This document shows, piece after piece, positions 12,864 to 21,396 of a DNA stretch of 23,018 nucleotides (the first letter of the stretch is position 1; the number at the start of each line of letters is the position of its first letter). The stretch comes from CAZJBP01 sp964544115 (lineage in GTDB: Bacteria > Verrucomicrobiota > Kiritimatiellia > UBA8416 > JADHWI01), in contig CAZJBP010000042.1 in NCBI GenBank assembly GCA_964544115.1, positions 1 through 23,018 on the forward strand. The letters are read 5' to 3'. The notes below the pieces were generated by a model. The model was not told where the DNA came from. It saw only the letters and a list, made by a program, of their open reading frames with translations, and did not search any database. The translations under genes and the position numbers were made by a program.

Positions 12864-15028
12864 GCCGCGGGCATCGCGCCCGGCTCATCCGCCGGCTTCC
12901 ACGAGTAGAGCCGGAACTCGACCGCACGCGGACGCGTCGCAAAATCGCTTGCGTGTCCGCTGTGGACCGTCTCTCTGAGTTCCAGCGGCCCTACGGTCGC
13001 GTCCATCGTCGCCCCCGGGAATGACTCGCCAAAAATGCCGATGCCCGCGGCGGTGGACGTGAGCAGCCGGACCGAACGGCCGCCCCGGCTGAGAGCGCGA
13101 AGGGCGGCTACGCCCGGCTCGGCTGCCGAACCTCCTCCTGCGGCGCACAGCGCCTTGCCGTTGACGATGTCGAGCCCCCACCCCAGCAACAGCGGAGTGC
13201 CCCAGCGGGGATCATCGGCCACGACCGTATAGCCCGGCGCGATGCGCGCCGCGGTGGCTTCGAGCGCCGCGATCAGCCCGTCGTACGCGGTGCAGCGCCA
13301 GGCGTGGACCGCCCGGCGAGCGCCTGCTGCGGCGGGCGCCGCCAGCACCAGCGCAGCAAGCACCCGCCACACAACCCGCCGCCGCTGCCCTGCCTTCCAA
13401 AGCGCTGCGGGGATGACGGCGGCCAGCAGGCATAGCAGGGGAACGGTAAACTCGAGATACCTGCGGGTCGCCCACGGGTAGAGCTGAGCGATCGACTGGT
13501 TGACCATCAGCAGCGCCGTAATCGCCCCGGCAAAAGCCACAAAGCCCCCGAGCGGCGTCGACAGACTCACCCCGTGGGCATCGGATCCCTGCGCCTCGAC
13601 CGGCGTCGGCGAACGCCACGCCAGCCAGGCTCCGCCAGCCAGGCCGCACCCCACCAGCACCCATCCGACATACGGCAGGGCGGCATTCAGGTTGCCTGAG
13701 AGGTTCTGAATCACGGGCCCCTCGCCGCCCCGATGGATCGCCATCAACACCCCGATCACAGCGACCGCTGTGCACAACGCCACGCGTGGCCACCATCTGG
13801 GCACGCGCCGCAACCACGTCCGGCCGGCTGGCGTGGACGCCGCGGCGTCCACGCCGCCGGCCAGGAGAAGGCATGCGACGGACATCACCGACATCCCGGT
13901 CAGGTCTCCCAGCAATCGGTGCAGCGCGGGCTCGTTCGCCGTCCACGTCCACGCCGCGCCCGCCGCCAGTGCCACGGCCCAGACCGAGTGGGTGGCCACC
14001 ACGCGCCGCCGGTCGTCGGCATGGCGCTCCACCCACGCCATGACAAGCAGAAACAACGCACCGAACGGCACGAAGCTGACGCGGTTGAGCACGGCGGCAA
14101 CGATCAATACGGCGCCGGCGGCCGCTCGCACGACCGCTCCACTCCGTCGGTCCAAACCGGCAACACCGAACAGCCCGCACACCAGAACAACCTGGAGCAG
14201 TTCCGTGGTGGGCACCGACAGATGGTACAGCAACAGCGGGTGAACGCTGAACAGCAGCGCCGCAAAGAGGGCCAGAGCCAGGCCGCCGCCGCAGGACAGG
14301 ATCATGCCTGCCAGCGCGATCACCGCGGCCATCCCCGTCACCAGGTTGACCCGCACGGCTGCCTCCGCGCCGCCGCATCGCGCCAGCACGGCGATCCATG
14401 ACGGCATGAGGCGGAAGAAATACGCCCGGGCTTCGCGGGTCCCCGGGTCGATGGGAACAGCCGGGAAGCACTCGCGGTACCCCTTGTCGCCGCGGGTGAA
14501 GAAGTCGAACCCCGAGGCATCCATCCGGCCATACCCGATGAGAACCCCGGGATCGTGCCGCCCCGTGCGTTCCAGGGCCAACCCCTGGTTCACATATACT
14601 CCAGGATCCCAGCCCCCGGCGATCCACTCGCCGCGGGTCGGAAGACTCAGCAGGAGCGCGCAGGCCGGCAGGAGCAGCGCGACGCCGGGGGCAGCGTTCC
14701 GCAGCCAGCTGATAAAGCCGGACCGGTCACGACTCCACCCGAGGAGGCCCCCTGCGCCACAGAACGCGATCAGGGCGGCCAGATCCCAGGCCGGCGTGAA
14801 GCGCCCGAACTCCCCGAGGACGCACGCCAGCAGCGCGTTGACCACTACCCCGCACGTGCATACCGCCCATAGGGCAAGCAGGGAACGAACCGCGCGACCA
14901 CTATCGGCGGCCCGCCCGCCGCGCCGCAGCACCCAGCCCGCCGCGAGCCCGGCGGCGGCGATGCGCACCCCGATCCGGACCCCGGCCTGGACTAGGCTGA
15001 CCCAGGGCATGATGTCATCCGGCATCAA
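12851..15028 (-). CDS. Large multi-pass membrane protein, GT-C glycosyltransferase-like
   Basis: 725 residues. About a dozen hydrophobic segments span residues 10-590, followed by a soluble C-terminal region of about 130. The first large loop has GGWDPGVYVNQGLAL (138-152) with an acidic residue after the early membrane segments, the position where GT-C enzymes (PMT/ArnT type) keep their catalytic Asp. A second loop motif YHLSVPTTELLQV (268-280) fits a lipid-linked donor enzyme. A polyprenyl-phosphate-sugar-dependent transferase is the likely role, but the identity is inference. The ATG overlaps the upstream gene's stop (ATGA), and the 3' end overlaps the SGNH gene on the other strand. Confidence 0.6.
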   Translation of the reverse strand: MMPDDIMPWVSLVQAGVRIGVRIAAAGLAAGWVLRRGGRAADSGRAVRSLLALWAVCTCGVVVNALLACVLGEFGRFTPAWDLAALIAFCGAGGLLGWSRDRSGFISWLRNAAPGVALLLPACALLLSLPTRGEWIAGGWDPGVYVNQGLALERTGRHDPGVLIGYGRMDASGFDFFTRGDKGYRECFPAVPIDPGTREARAYFFRLMPSWIAVLARCGGAEAAVRVNLVTGMAAVIALAGMILSCGGGLALALFAALLFSVHPLLLYHLSVPTTELLQVVLVCGLFGVAGLDRRSGAVVRAAAGAVLIVAAVLNRVSFVPFGALFLLVMAWVERHADDRRRVVATHSVWAVALAAGAAWTWTANEPALHRLLGDLTGMSVMSVACLLLAGGVDAAASTPAGRTWLRRVPRWWPRVALCTAVAVIGVLMAIHRGGEGPVIQNLSGNLNAALPYVGWVLVGCGLAGGAWLAWRSPTPVEAQGSDAHGVSLSTPLGGFVAFAGAITALLMVNQSIAQLYPWATRRYLEFTVPLLCLLAAVIPAALWKAGQRRRVVWRVLAALVLAAPAAAGARRAVHAWRCTAYDGLIAALEATAARIAPGYTVVADDPRWGTPLLLGWGLDIVNGKALCAAGGGSAAEPGVAALRALSRGGRSVRLLTSTAAGIGIFGESFPGATMDATVGPLELRETVHSGHASDFATRPRAVEFRLYSWKPADEPGAMPAAQSM

Positions 15029-17649
15029 GGCGCCTCCGTCATCGGGGTCAGTGTAATCGTGTCCACCATCAGCCCCAATTCGCGCCGGTCACGCCCGCCG
15101 GCGACAGCTCCCGGCCTCCATGGCTGGCAGGTGATCCCCAGCCGGTTCTCACCTGCCCTGACGTCGGACGGGCGAATAACGGCCTGCCAGCTCCCCTCCG
15201 CAAACGCAGCACCCGTCGCCACGCCGTTCCATGTGAACCTGGGCTCGGCAGGCAGGGCTTCCGGGCGGGCCTCCGGACACGTCCGAACGGCGAGCCGCAG
15301 CGCCCGTTCTCCTCGCTGCAGCAGGAAGCGCACTTCCGCGTCGGCGGCGGTCCAGCGGACCGACCGACCTCCGGGCCCCTTCTCGCGTCCGTGGAATCCC
15401 CGCATGATCCACAGGATGTCGTCATCCCTGCCGATGTCAAGTTCAGCCCCCGACGACGGTTGCAGCGTCTGCAGGATCAGCCGGTCAATCAGCACCCCGG
15501 TCTGCGGATCGCCGCCGGCGTTCAGCACCCTGACGCGCAATTCCGGGTGGGTTCCGGGAGGAAGCCAGAAGACCGCGGACACATAGCTCCGTTCCGCGGC
15601 CACAGCGCGCCGCAGGAGCGCGTCCCCGTTCGCGGCCACCTCAAGCACGGGCCACGTGCCATCGCGGCTGAATCCATTGCAGACCAGCGTTCCGCATCGC
15701 CACACATCCTGCGGCCACACGTCCGGAAGGCGGATCGTGCCCTCGCCAGTCAGCCTGCGCACGCGCAGATCCGGGCAGCGCTCGAACCCGGCCGACAGGA
15801 ATCGGTCGCAGGTGTAAGGCGACGCGGGGCCGAAATCCAGCTCCAGGGGCTCGTCCGTGGAAAGCACGCGCGCCGGGGCCGCCCAGCCCACCGGTTCACC
15901 GGCGGCAAGGCGAAGTTCCGCCAGGCCTCCGACGCCGCTGGGAAGGGGGATAAAGTGCGTTCCTTGCGCCACGCGGCATTCACTGTGGTAGGTTCCGATG
16001 TCCACCGTCAAATCCGATTCAGCCGCCGGCCCGCCGGCCGCTACGCACAGGACGGGCGAGGTGATGCCGGCGGCCACCGGCACGCTGGACGTCACCGACC
16101 GGGCGGTGCGCGGCTCCACGCGGTAGAGCGTCAGCGGAGAGTCGGACAACCACTCAAGCAGGTGCAGCTCGCGCGGGTTGAGGGTCCGGCATTCCACGGT
16201 GTTGAACGTCCGGGACAGCAGCGTGAACCCCGCGTCGGGAGTCCCTGGGACGACGACGCCGAGGCAGAAGACCGCCCGCCCGGCCGCCAAGCTCTGCGTC
16301 ACCCCGCTGTTCCCGTCCTCGTCCGGCACGGGGCAGCTGTCCGCAACTCCGCTGAATCGGACCATGTCGCAGAGCGGGCGGGCGCCGTATACGATGGCCC
16401 CGGGCGGAACGGCGGACGCCAGCTGCGCCGTGAACTGCCGCAGCTCGGCAAGACGGAAGCGCTCCTTCCGGCCGGCAGCGACGGTGCCCGTCCAGAGCCA
16501 GGCCAGCGCGGCGATCGCAGCCAGCAGCGGCAGCGCGGGCGCCGCCCGACGAATGATCGGAATCCGCCGGACGCCCGCACACACCCCCTCGGCACCGTAG
16601 CCCGCGAGGGCTGCCAGCAGGAGCAGGGCGAAGAGGAAATACCGCGGCACGAAGATCCAGTAGAACGTGTAGAAGGCCGCAAAGAGCGCCGCCAAAGGAA
16701 GCGCCAGCGCAACGACCGCCGCCTGACGACGCCACACACCACGGGCCACGCCCACGGCCGCCAGGACGAACAGCCAGATCTCGCCGCGATAGAAGACCGT
16801 TGCGAGGCCGAACGTGCGGCCTGCCAGCGACGCCTCCATTCCCGGCACCAGATGCCCCTCGGCCACGCTCTGCGGAGGCAGCAGAATCTGCTGCGTGGCC
16901 AGCGCCGTCTGGACGAGCAGCGGCGCCGCGCCGAGGAGAATTCCCGCACCCAGGATCCATGCGCTGCGCCACCAGGCCCGGAACGTCCGCGGTCGCACGG
17001 TCACCCACCCGTAGAGAGCCATCGGCGCGGCCATCAGGATCGAGGGCTCGCGAACAGCCGTGGCCAACCCCAGCAGCAGCCCGGACGCCAGCGCGGTCCA
17101 CCGGTTGCGGGCATCGCTCCGGACATGCCGGATCAGCAGAAGCAGGCTGCCGATTTGCAGAAGAAAGGCGAGCGGATCGCGGTACGGGCTCACCAGGTCC
17201 AGCAGCGTCGGGCCCGCCGCCGCGACCAGCGCCGCCATCGCCAGCACGCCCGCAGCGCAGGGGGACCTCGTCGGCCGCCCCCCTCCGGAAACCGCGCCGT
17301 TTTCCGCCATTCGCTGCGCCAGCCATCCGACCGCCGCGACCAGCGTCACCAGCAGCGGCAGGTTCGACAGCAGCGCGGCGGCATCCCCCGCCAGCCACCG
17401 CACCAGCGCCAGAAAAGCCGGGTAGGCCACGGGCCACTTGCTGTGAGGAAACTCCGTGCCGAGGTTCCGGGCGTAGTGCCACCAGTTGCCCGGGTCGGAG
17501 AAGGGCCTCAGGTAGTAGCGCGCGGCCAGGTAGGAAGCAAAGCCGGCCAGCAGGGCGACGGAGGCGAGCCGAATGAAGAGCGACTCAGCCCGCGTCCGCC
17601 CTCCCGGCATGTGTTCCCCGTCATCCGTCACGGCATCCTGCAGCTCCAT
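15025..17649 (-). CDS. Large membrane protein: GT-C-like module with long soluble C-terminal half
   Basis: 874 residues from ATG 17649; GTG 17664 is a possible start. Ten or so membrane segments occupy about residues 25-390. The first extracytoplasmic loop carries LRPFSDPGNWWHYARN, and YRDPLAF and VREPSIL are GT-C/ArnT-like loop motifs. From about residue 395 the protein is soluble (roughly 480 residues), with strand-rich stretches such as ELRLAAGEP, LELDFGPASPYTCDRF and VRVLNAGGDPQTGV that suggest beta-sandwich domains outside the cytoplasmic membrane. The combination suggests a glycosyltransferase with a glycan-binding tail, but no family is certain. It is translationally coupled to the next gene and lies 39 bases after the capsule-type gene. 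Confidence 0.6.
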   Translation of the reverse strand: MELQDAVTDDGEHMPGGRTRAESLFIRLASVALLAGFASYLAARYYLRPFSDPGNWWHYARNLGTEFPHSKWPVAYPAFLALVRWLAGDAAALLSNLPLLVTLVAAVGWLAQRMAENGAVSGGGRPTRSPCAAGVLAMAALVAAAGPTLLDLVSPYRDPLAFLLQIGSLLLLIRHVRSDARNRWTALASGLLLGLATAVREPSILMAAPMALYGWVTVRPRTFRAWWRSAWILGAGILLGAAPLLVQTALATQQILLPPQSVAEGHLVPGMEASLAGRTFGLATVFYRGEIWLFVLAAVGVARGVWRRQAAVVALALPLAALFAAFYTFYWIFVPRYFLFALLLLAALAGYGAEGVCAGVRRIPIIRRAAPALPLLAAIAALAWLWTGTVAAGRKERFRLAELRQFTAQLASAVPPGAIVYGARPLCDMVRFSGVADSCPVPDEDGNSGVTQSLAAGRAVFCLGVVVPGTPDAGFTLLSRTFNTVECRTLNPRELHLLEWLSDSPLTLYRVEPRTARSVTSSVPVAAGITSPVLCVAAGGPAAESDLTVDIGTYHSECRVAQGTHFIPLPSGVGGLAELRLAAGEPVGWAAPARVLSTDEPLELDFGPASPYTCDRFLSAGFERCPDLRVRRLTGEGTIRLPDVWPQDVWRCGTLVCNGFSRDGTWPVLEVAANGDALLRRAVAAERSYVSAVFWLPPGTHPELRVRVLNAGGDPQTGVLIDRLILQTLQPSSGAELDIGRDDDILWIMRGFHGREKGPGGRSVRWTAADAEVRFLLQRGERALRLAVRTCPEARPEALPAEPRFTWNGVATGAAFAEGSWQAVIRPSDVRAGENRLGITCQPWRPGAVAGGRDRRELGLMVDTITLTPMTEAP

Positions 17650-17688
17650 CGGAAAGGCCCCCACCCTCCAGCCTCACCGGATGATCCC

Positions 17689-19149
17689 TCAGCCCTCACG
17701 CCGGCGCGGCTGCGTCTCGGCATCGGCGAACTCGAGCAACGCATCGGCCAGCACGTCGGCATCCGACGCATGACCCGCGTTGCGGAACCCCCACAGGTCG
17801 TCCATGCTCGCCGGAACAATCGTGTCGAACACGGCGGCGGCGAACCGCACCAGGTCATCCTCGTCGCACCGGAAGTCACCGTTCAGGCGCCTGCGGAACA
17901 GGTCCGGCAGGCGGGTCATGTCCGTCACGTGATCGATGCCCTTGTAGGTCGCGAAGAAGGGCTCGCCCAGCACCAGAGCCGGCTTGCCGAGCAGCGCCGC
18001 GTCCCACCCGAACGTGCCGGTCACGGCCACCACCATGGCGGCGCGGCGGACGAGTTCCGGCCCGCTCTCGTACGGCGACACGCAGACGACGTTCGGGATG
18101 CGCCGCAGCTCGCGGAAGAACCACAGCGGCCGGTAGCCGAACATCACGTCGTGCTCCTTCACGTAGAGCACGTACCGGGCGGGCAGGCTCAGCGCCACGT
18201 TCCGCACCACGGCGAGCATGTCCTGGAAAAACTGCCCCCGCACCAGCGTGGACGACTCCGGCTGCAGGTGCAGCCCGAAGAGCACGAACGGCGGCTCGGG
18301 ATTGGGCAGGGCGTGGAAGTAGGGACCCGCGACCATGGCCAGCTTGCGGACGCGGACCGCCATCCAGCGGGCGGCCTTGGCGACGGGCGAACGCAGCGTG
18401 TAGTTGAAGCTGCGCTCGTGCGTCCGCCACGCCCGCAGGCCGCCCACGAACCCCTCGAACGACCCGATGCCGACCGGCCCCTCGAACCAGCGCTTCACCG
18501 GCGGCAAATGCGCCGCGCGCCCCACGCGCGCGCGGTAGGCCGCGATGTAGTCGCGCGCGCGATCCGCCAGCTCGCGGGGCGTGCCCTCGCGCAGGAGCCG
18601 CTGATAAGCCGCCGCCACGCGGTCGCGGTGCTCGAACGGCCCGCCGATGGCGGCGTGCCCGGGAATTCGGGAGGGGATGAGGTGGGCGTAGGCCACGCCC
18701 TTGCGCCGGGCGACCGCCCACGCGAAGTAGTTATGGAAATGGCTGATCTCGCCCACCAGCAGGCGCGGCTCCAGCCGCACAAAGAGGTCCGCCCAGAACC
18801 CCGCATGGGTCAGGACCACGCGCAGGTTGTATTCCAGCGGCCGGTCGCACAGATGGCGGTCCGCCGCCAGGTATTGCCACAGGGACGGGGTGCCGTATTC
18901 GCGCTCGACGACGCTCAGGCGCTCGGCCGACGGGGTCGAGTCGGCGGCGTCCCAGTGGTCGCGCATCCAGTCGCACAGATCGTGCACCCCCGCAAAGGCG
19001 CTGGTGGCGGCATACGCGCGGCGGTACTTGCTGCCCATGACCACGACATGCGCTTCGACGCCCTGCTGTCGGAGCGCGCGGGCGAGCGCCGCATGGAAGG
19101 GAACTTCCGACAACCATCCGCTGCTGACAAAGATTACAGGTGAGCCCAC
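17689..19149 (-). CDS. Capsule polysaccharide synthesis-type glycosyltransferase (KpsS/LipB-like)
   Basis: 486 residues from GTG 19149, four bases after GGAGG. A GT-B-like two-domain layout is seen: an N-terminal half beginning VIFVSSGWLSEVPFHAALARAL and a C-terminal half with FGLHLQPESST (291-301), YVLYVKEHD (327-335) and VAVTGTFGWDAALLGKPALVLGEPFF (374-399). The HLQPE, KEHP/D and TGTxGWEALLxGKP motifs are those of the Capsule_synth family, which includes Kdo transferases for capsule linkers. The donor and acceptor cannot be told here. No signal peptide, so cytoplasmic. It heads the minus-strand operon with the two GT-C-like genes and is divergent from the GT4 gene. Confidence 0.78.
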   Translation of the reverse strand: MGSPVIFVSSGWLSEVPFHAALARALRQQGVEAHVVVMGSKYRRAYAATSAFAGVHDLCDWMRDHWDAADSTPSAERLSVVEREYGTPSLWQYLAADRHLCDRPLEYNLRVVLTHAGFWADLFVRLEPRLLVGEISHFHNYFAWAVARRKGVAYAHLIPSRIPGHAAIGGPFEHRDRVAAAYQRLLREGTPRELADRARDYIAAYRARVGRAAHLPPVKRWFEGPVGIGSFEGFVGGLRAWRTHERSFNYTLRSPVAKAARWMAVRVRKLAMVAGPYFHALPNPEPPFVLFGLHLQPESSTLVRGQFFQDMLAVVRNVALSLPARYVLYVKEHDVMFGYRPLWFFRELRRIPNVVCVSPYESGPELVRRAAMVVAVTGTFGWDAALLGKPALVLGEPFFATYKGIDHVTDMTRLPDLFRRRLNGDFRCDEDDLVRFAAAVFDTIVPASMDDLWGFRNAGHASDADVLADALLEFADAETQPRRREG

Positions 19150-19172
19150 AGAGCCTCCGGCGTCGTTTTACC

Positions 19173-19201
19173 TTGTCTCGACACGTGTGAGGCCGTAGAT
19201 A
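19173..19201 (+). promoter_or_regulatory. Candidate promoter for the GT4 gene
   Basis: TTGTCT (19173-19178), 17-base spacer, TAGATA (19196-19201), in the short gap between divergent glycosyltransferase genes. An ACACGTGT palindrome (19181-19188) lies in the spacer and could be an operator. Confidence 0.35.
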
Positions 19202-19273
19202 GCACCCTTAAGCGCGAGCTGGCAAGCGTTTATGGGACGCTCCGGCGCGCAGCTGCAAATGGAGGCCGGCCGC

Positions 19274-20464
19274 GTGCGCATCCTTGTGCTGACATGGAAC
19301 TTCCCGCCCCGCGTCGGGGGCATCGAGCACGTGGCCGACCGGCTCTGCGCCGGGCTCCGGGCGCGCGGTCACAGCCTGCGCATCCTGACCTCGCACCGGC
19401 CCCGGTCGGCCCGGGGCAGGGACCCCGCGGACCCGACGGACGTCGAGCGCGCCCCGCTTCCCGGGCTGGCCGCGTATTCCCTTTGGGCCACGCTGGCGGC
19501 GGTCGTGCGCCACATCGCGTTCCGGCCCGACGCCGTGCTGGTCACCAGCCTGGCCTCGATGCTGCCGGCCTGGGCCCTGGCGCTGCTGGCCCCCGGGAGG
19601 ATTCACCTGATTGTCTACGGCAGCGACCTGCTCGTCGCCGGCCGCCTCTATCGGCTGCTGGCGCGCGGCCTGATGCGCCGCTGCCGCCGGGTGATCGCCA
19701 TCAGCGAACATACGCGGCGGCTGGCCATCGCGGCGGGCGCTCCGCCGGACCGGGTGGTCATCATCCCTCCCGGGTTCGAACCCCGCAGGGCCGACGCGGA
19801 GGCGGTGAGGCATGCCGAGGAGCGCTGGCGGCGCGAGACCGGCGGCCGGCGCGTCCTGCTGACCGTGGGCCGCCTCGTGCGCCGCAAGGGGGTCCTGGAA
19901 CTGGTCGAGCGCGTCATGCCGGCGGTTGTGGCCCGGCATCCCGACGTGTTGCTGTTGATTGCCGGCGAGGACGCCGGCGCCTCGCTGATCCACAAGTCCG
20001 AGCCCATGAGCGAGCGCATCCGAGCCGCGGTCGATGGCCTCCGCCTCGGCAACCATGTGCGCCTGCTCGGGCGGGTCGGCGATGCCGATGTCCAGGCGCT
20101 CATGCGCTGCGCCGATGTGTTCGTGCTGAACGTCCTGGATCTTCCGGGCGACGTGGAGGGCTTCGGCATCGTCTTCCTCGAAGCCGGCGTCGAGGGCGTT
20201 CCCAGCGTCGCCACGCGGGTCGGCGGCATCCCCGACGCGGTGGCCGACGGGGAAACGGGGCTCCTGGTTGACGCGGGCGACGACGAGGCCTTGGCCGGGG
20301 CCGTGTCGACCTTGCTGAACGACGGGGAGCTTCGCGTCCGCCTGGGCCGCCAAGCCGCCGCGCGGGCGCTGGAGCGCTTCACGTGGCCGTCGATCGCGCA
20401 GCGCTACGAGGAAGAGCTTGAGCGCGGCGAGGCCAGCGTCCGCTCGATGCGGCGGATGCGGTAG
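19274..20464 (+). CDS. GT4-family glycosyltransferase
   Basis: 396 residues from GTG 19274, eight bases after GGAGG (19261-19265); the frame opens upstream at 19232, but the fold begins at VRILVLTWNFPPRVGG. This N-terminus is typical of GT4 enzymes. The donor-binding domain has TVGRLVRRKGVLELV (197-211), LLLIAGED (226-233), the EX7E motif (Glu295...Glu303 in EGFGIVFLEAG) and PSVATRVGGIPDAV. It transfers a sugar from a nucleotide donor, retaining configuration; the sugar is unknown. No membrane segment. A 61-base 3' overlap with the convergent GT2 gene is unusual. It lies among polysaccharide genes, so a glycan-chain role is likely. Confidence 0.88.
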   Translation: MRILVLTWNFPPRVGGIEHVADRLCAGLRARGHSLRILTSHRPRSARGRDPADPTDVERAPLPGLAAYSLWATLAAVVRHIAFRPDAVLVTSLASMLPAWALALLAPGRIHLIVYGSDLLVAGRLYRLLARGLMRRCRRVIAISEHTRRLAIAAGAPPDRVVIIPPGFEPRRADAEAVRHAEERWRRETGGRRVLLTVGRLVRRKGVLELVERVMPAVVARHPDVLLLIAGEDAGASLIHKSEPMSERIRAAVDGLRLGNHVRLLGRVGDADVQALMRCADVFVLNVLDLPGDVEGFGIVFLEAGVEGVPSVATRVGGIPDAVADGETGLLVDAGDDEALAGAVSTLLNDGELRVRLGRQAAARALERFTWPSIAQRYEEELERGEASVRSMRRMR

Positions 20465-21384
20465 AGCATCTCGTGGCGCGCCACACGGGCGCGGTCCATC
20501 ATCTCCGCCACCATGCCGATGAACAGCAGCAGCAGGCTCAGGAAGGCGAAGGAGGCCGACGCGAAGCCGGCCCACTTGTGCGGGGTGAAGCCTCCCGTCC
20601 GGATCTTGACCGACAGCAGGAACGCGCCCAGCGCAACCGCCACGACCGCGCACGTGCCGGCCATCGATCCGAAGAACTGCATCGGCTTGTAGTCGCGGTA
20701 GGCGCGCAGGATGATGGCGGACGTGCGCCAGCCGTAGCGGAAGAGGTTGCCGGCCACGCGCGACTGTCCGTGCTCGCGGATCCCCCGGACGCGGATGGGC
20801 ACCTCGGCCATGCGCACCCCGGCAAAGGCCAGGTTCAGGAACACCTCGTGGGTGTACGTGAAGTCGCCCAGCAGCACGAGCCGCAGGTACGCCTCGCGCG
20901 AGTAAGCCCGGAACCCGCAGGACACATCGTAGAACCTGCGGTTGACCAGCCGGCTCACCCACCGGGACATGAAGTGGTTGCCCCACGTCTTCGTGCGCGT
21001 CATTTCCGGCATCAGCGAAGGGTCCATGAACCGGGACGCGCTCACGAAGTCCGCCTCACCCCGCAGCACCGGGGCAATCAGCGTGGGGATGTCCGCCGGG
21101 TTGAACTGACCATCCGAGTCGATGGTCACCACCAGGTCTGCGTCGCATGCCATGGCGTGCTCGATGCCCGTGCGGAACGCCGCGCCGACGCCCCGGCGGC
21201 GGTCGTGGCTCAGCACCGTCGACCCCAGAGACCGTGCCAGCGCCGCGGTCTCGTCGGTCGACCCGTCGTCCACCACGACCACGTCAACGGAGTCAACGCC
21301 AGGGATAGCCCGCGGCACCGCGGCAATGACCCCGGCGATGGACTTCGCCTCGTTCAGCGCCGGCATTTGGACAATGAGTTTCAT
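20404..21384 (-). CDS. GT2-family glycosyltransferase with C-terminal membrane anchors (DPM1/polyprenyl-P-sugar type)
   Basis: 326 residues. The GT-A domain begins at once: MPALNEAKSI, VVVVDDGSTDET (35-46), HDRRRGVGAAFRTGIEHA and TIDSDGQF (87-94, metal/nucleotide-binding acidic motif), then CGFRAYSREAY. Two membrane segments follow, about 241-260 and 272-294, then a basic tail ending in five Ser. This is the layout of dolichol/undecaprenyl-phosphate mannosyl- or glucosyltransferases, which would supply lipid-linked sugar to the GT-C-like proteins nearby (inference). The Ser tail is encoded in the region antiparallel to the GT4 C-terminus. No good Shine-Dalgarno precedes ATG 21384; it is 12 bases after the upstream gene. 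Confidence 0.85.
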   Translation of the reverse strand: MKLIVQMPALNEAKSIAGVIAAVPRAIPGVDSVDVVVVDDGSTDETAALARSLGSTVLSHDRRRGVGAAFRTGIEHAMACDADLVVTIDSDGQFNPADIPTLIAPVLRGEADFVSASRFMDPSLMPEMTRTKTWGNHFMSRWVSRLVNRRFYDVSCGFRAYSREAYLRLVLLGDFTYTHEVFLNLAFAGVRMAEVPIRVRGIREHGQSRVAGNLFRYGWRTSAIILRAYRDYKPMQFFGSMAGTCAVVAVALGAFLLSVKIRTGGFTPHKWAGFASASFAFLSLLLLFIGMVAEMMDRARVARHEMLYRIRRIERTLASPRSSSSS

Positions 21385-21396
21385 ACGACCACGCGA

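Noticed and set aside
15391..19143. A 1250-codon open frame on the plus strand
   Set aside because: It lies opposite three minus-strand genes with clear motifs and overlaps. Its translation is a Gln/Arg/His/Pro-rich string without domains, typical of antisense frames in GC-rich DNA.
19208..20986. A 592-codon minus-strand frame covering the GT4 gene
   Set aside because: It is antisense to the GT4 EX7E and N-terminal motifs; composition is Arg/Gly/Pro/Gln-rich without structure.
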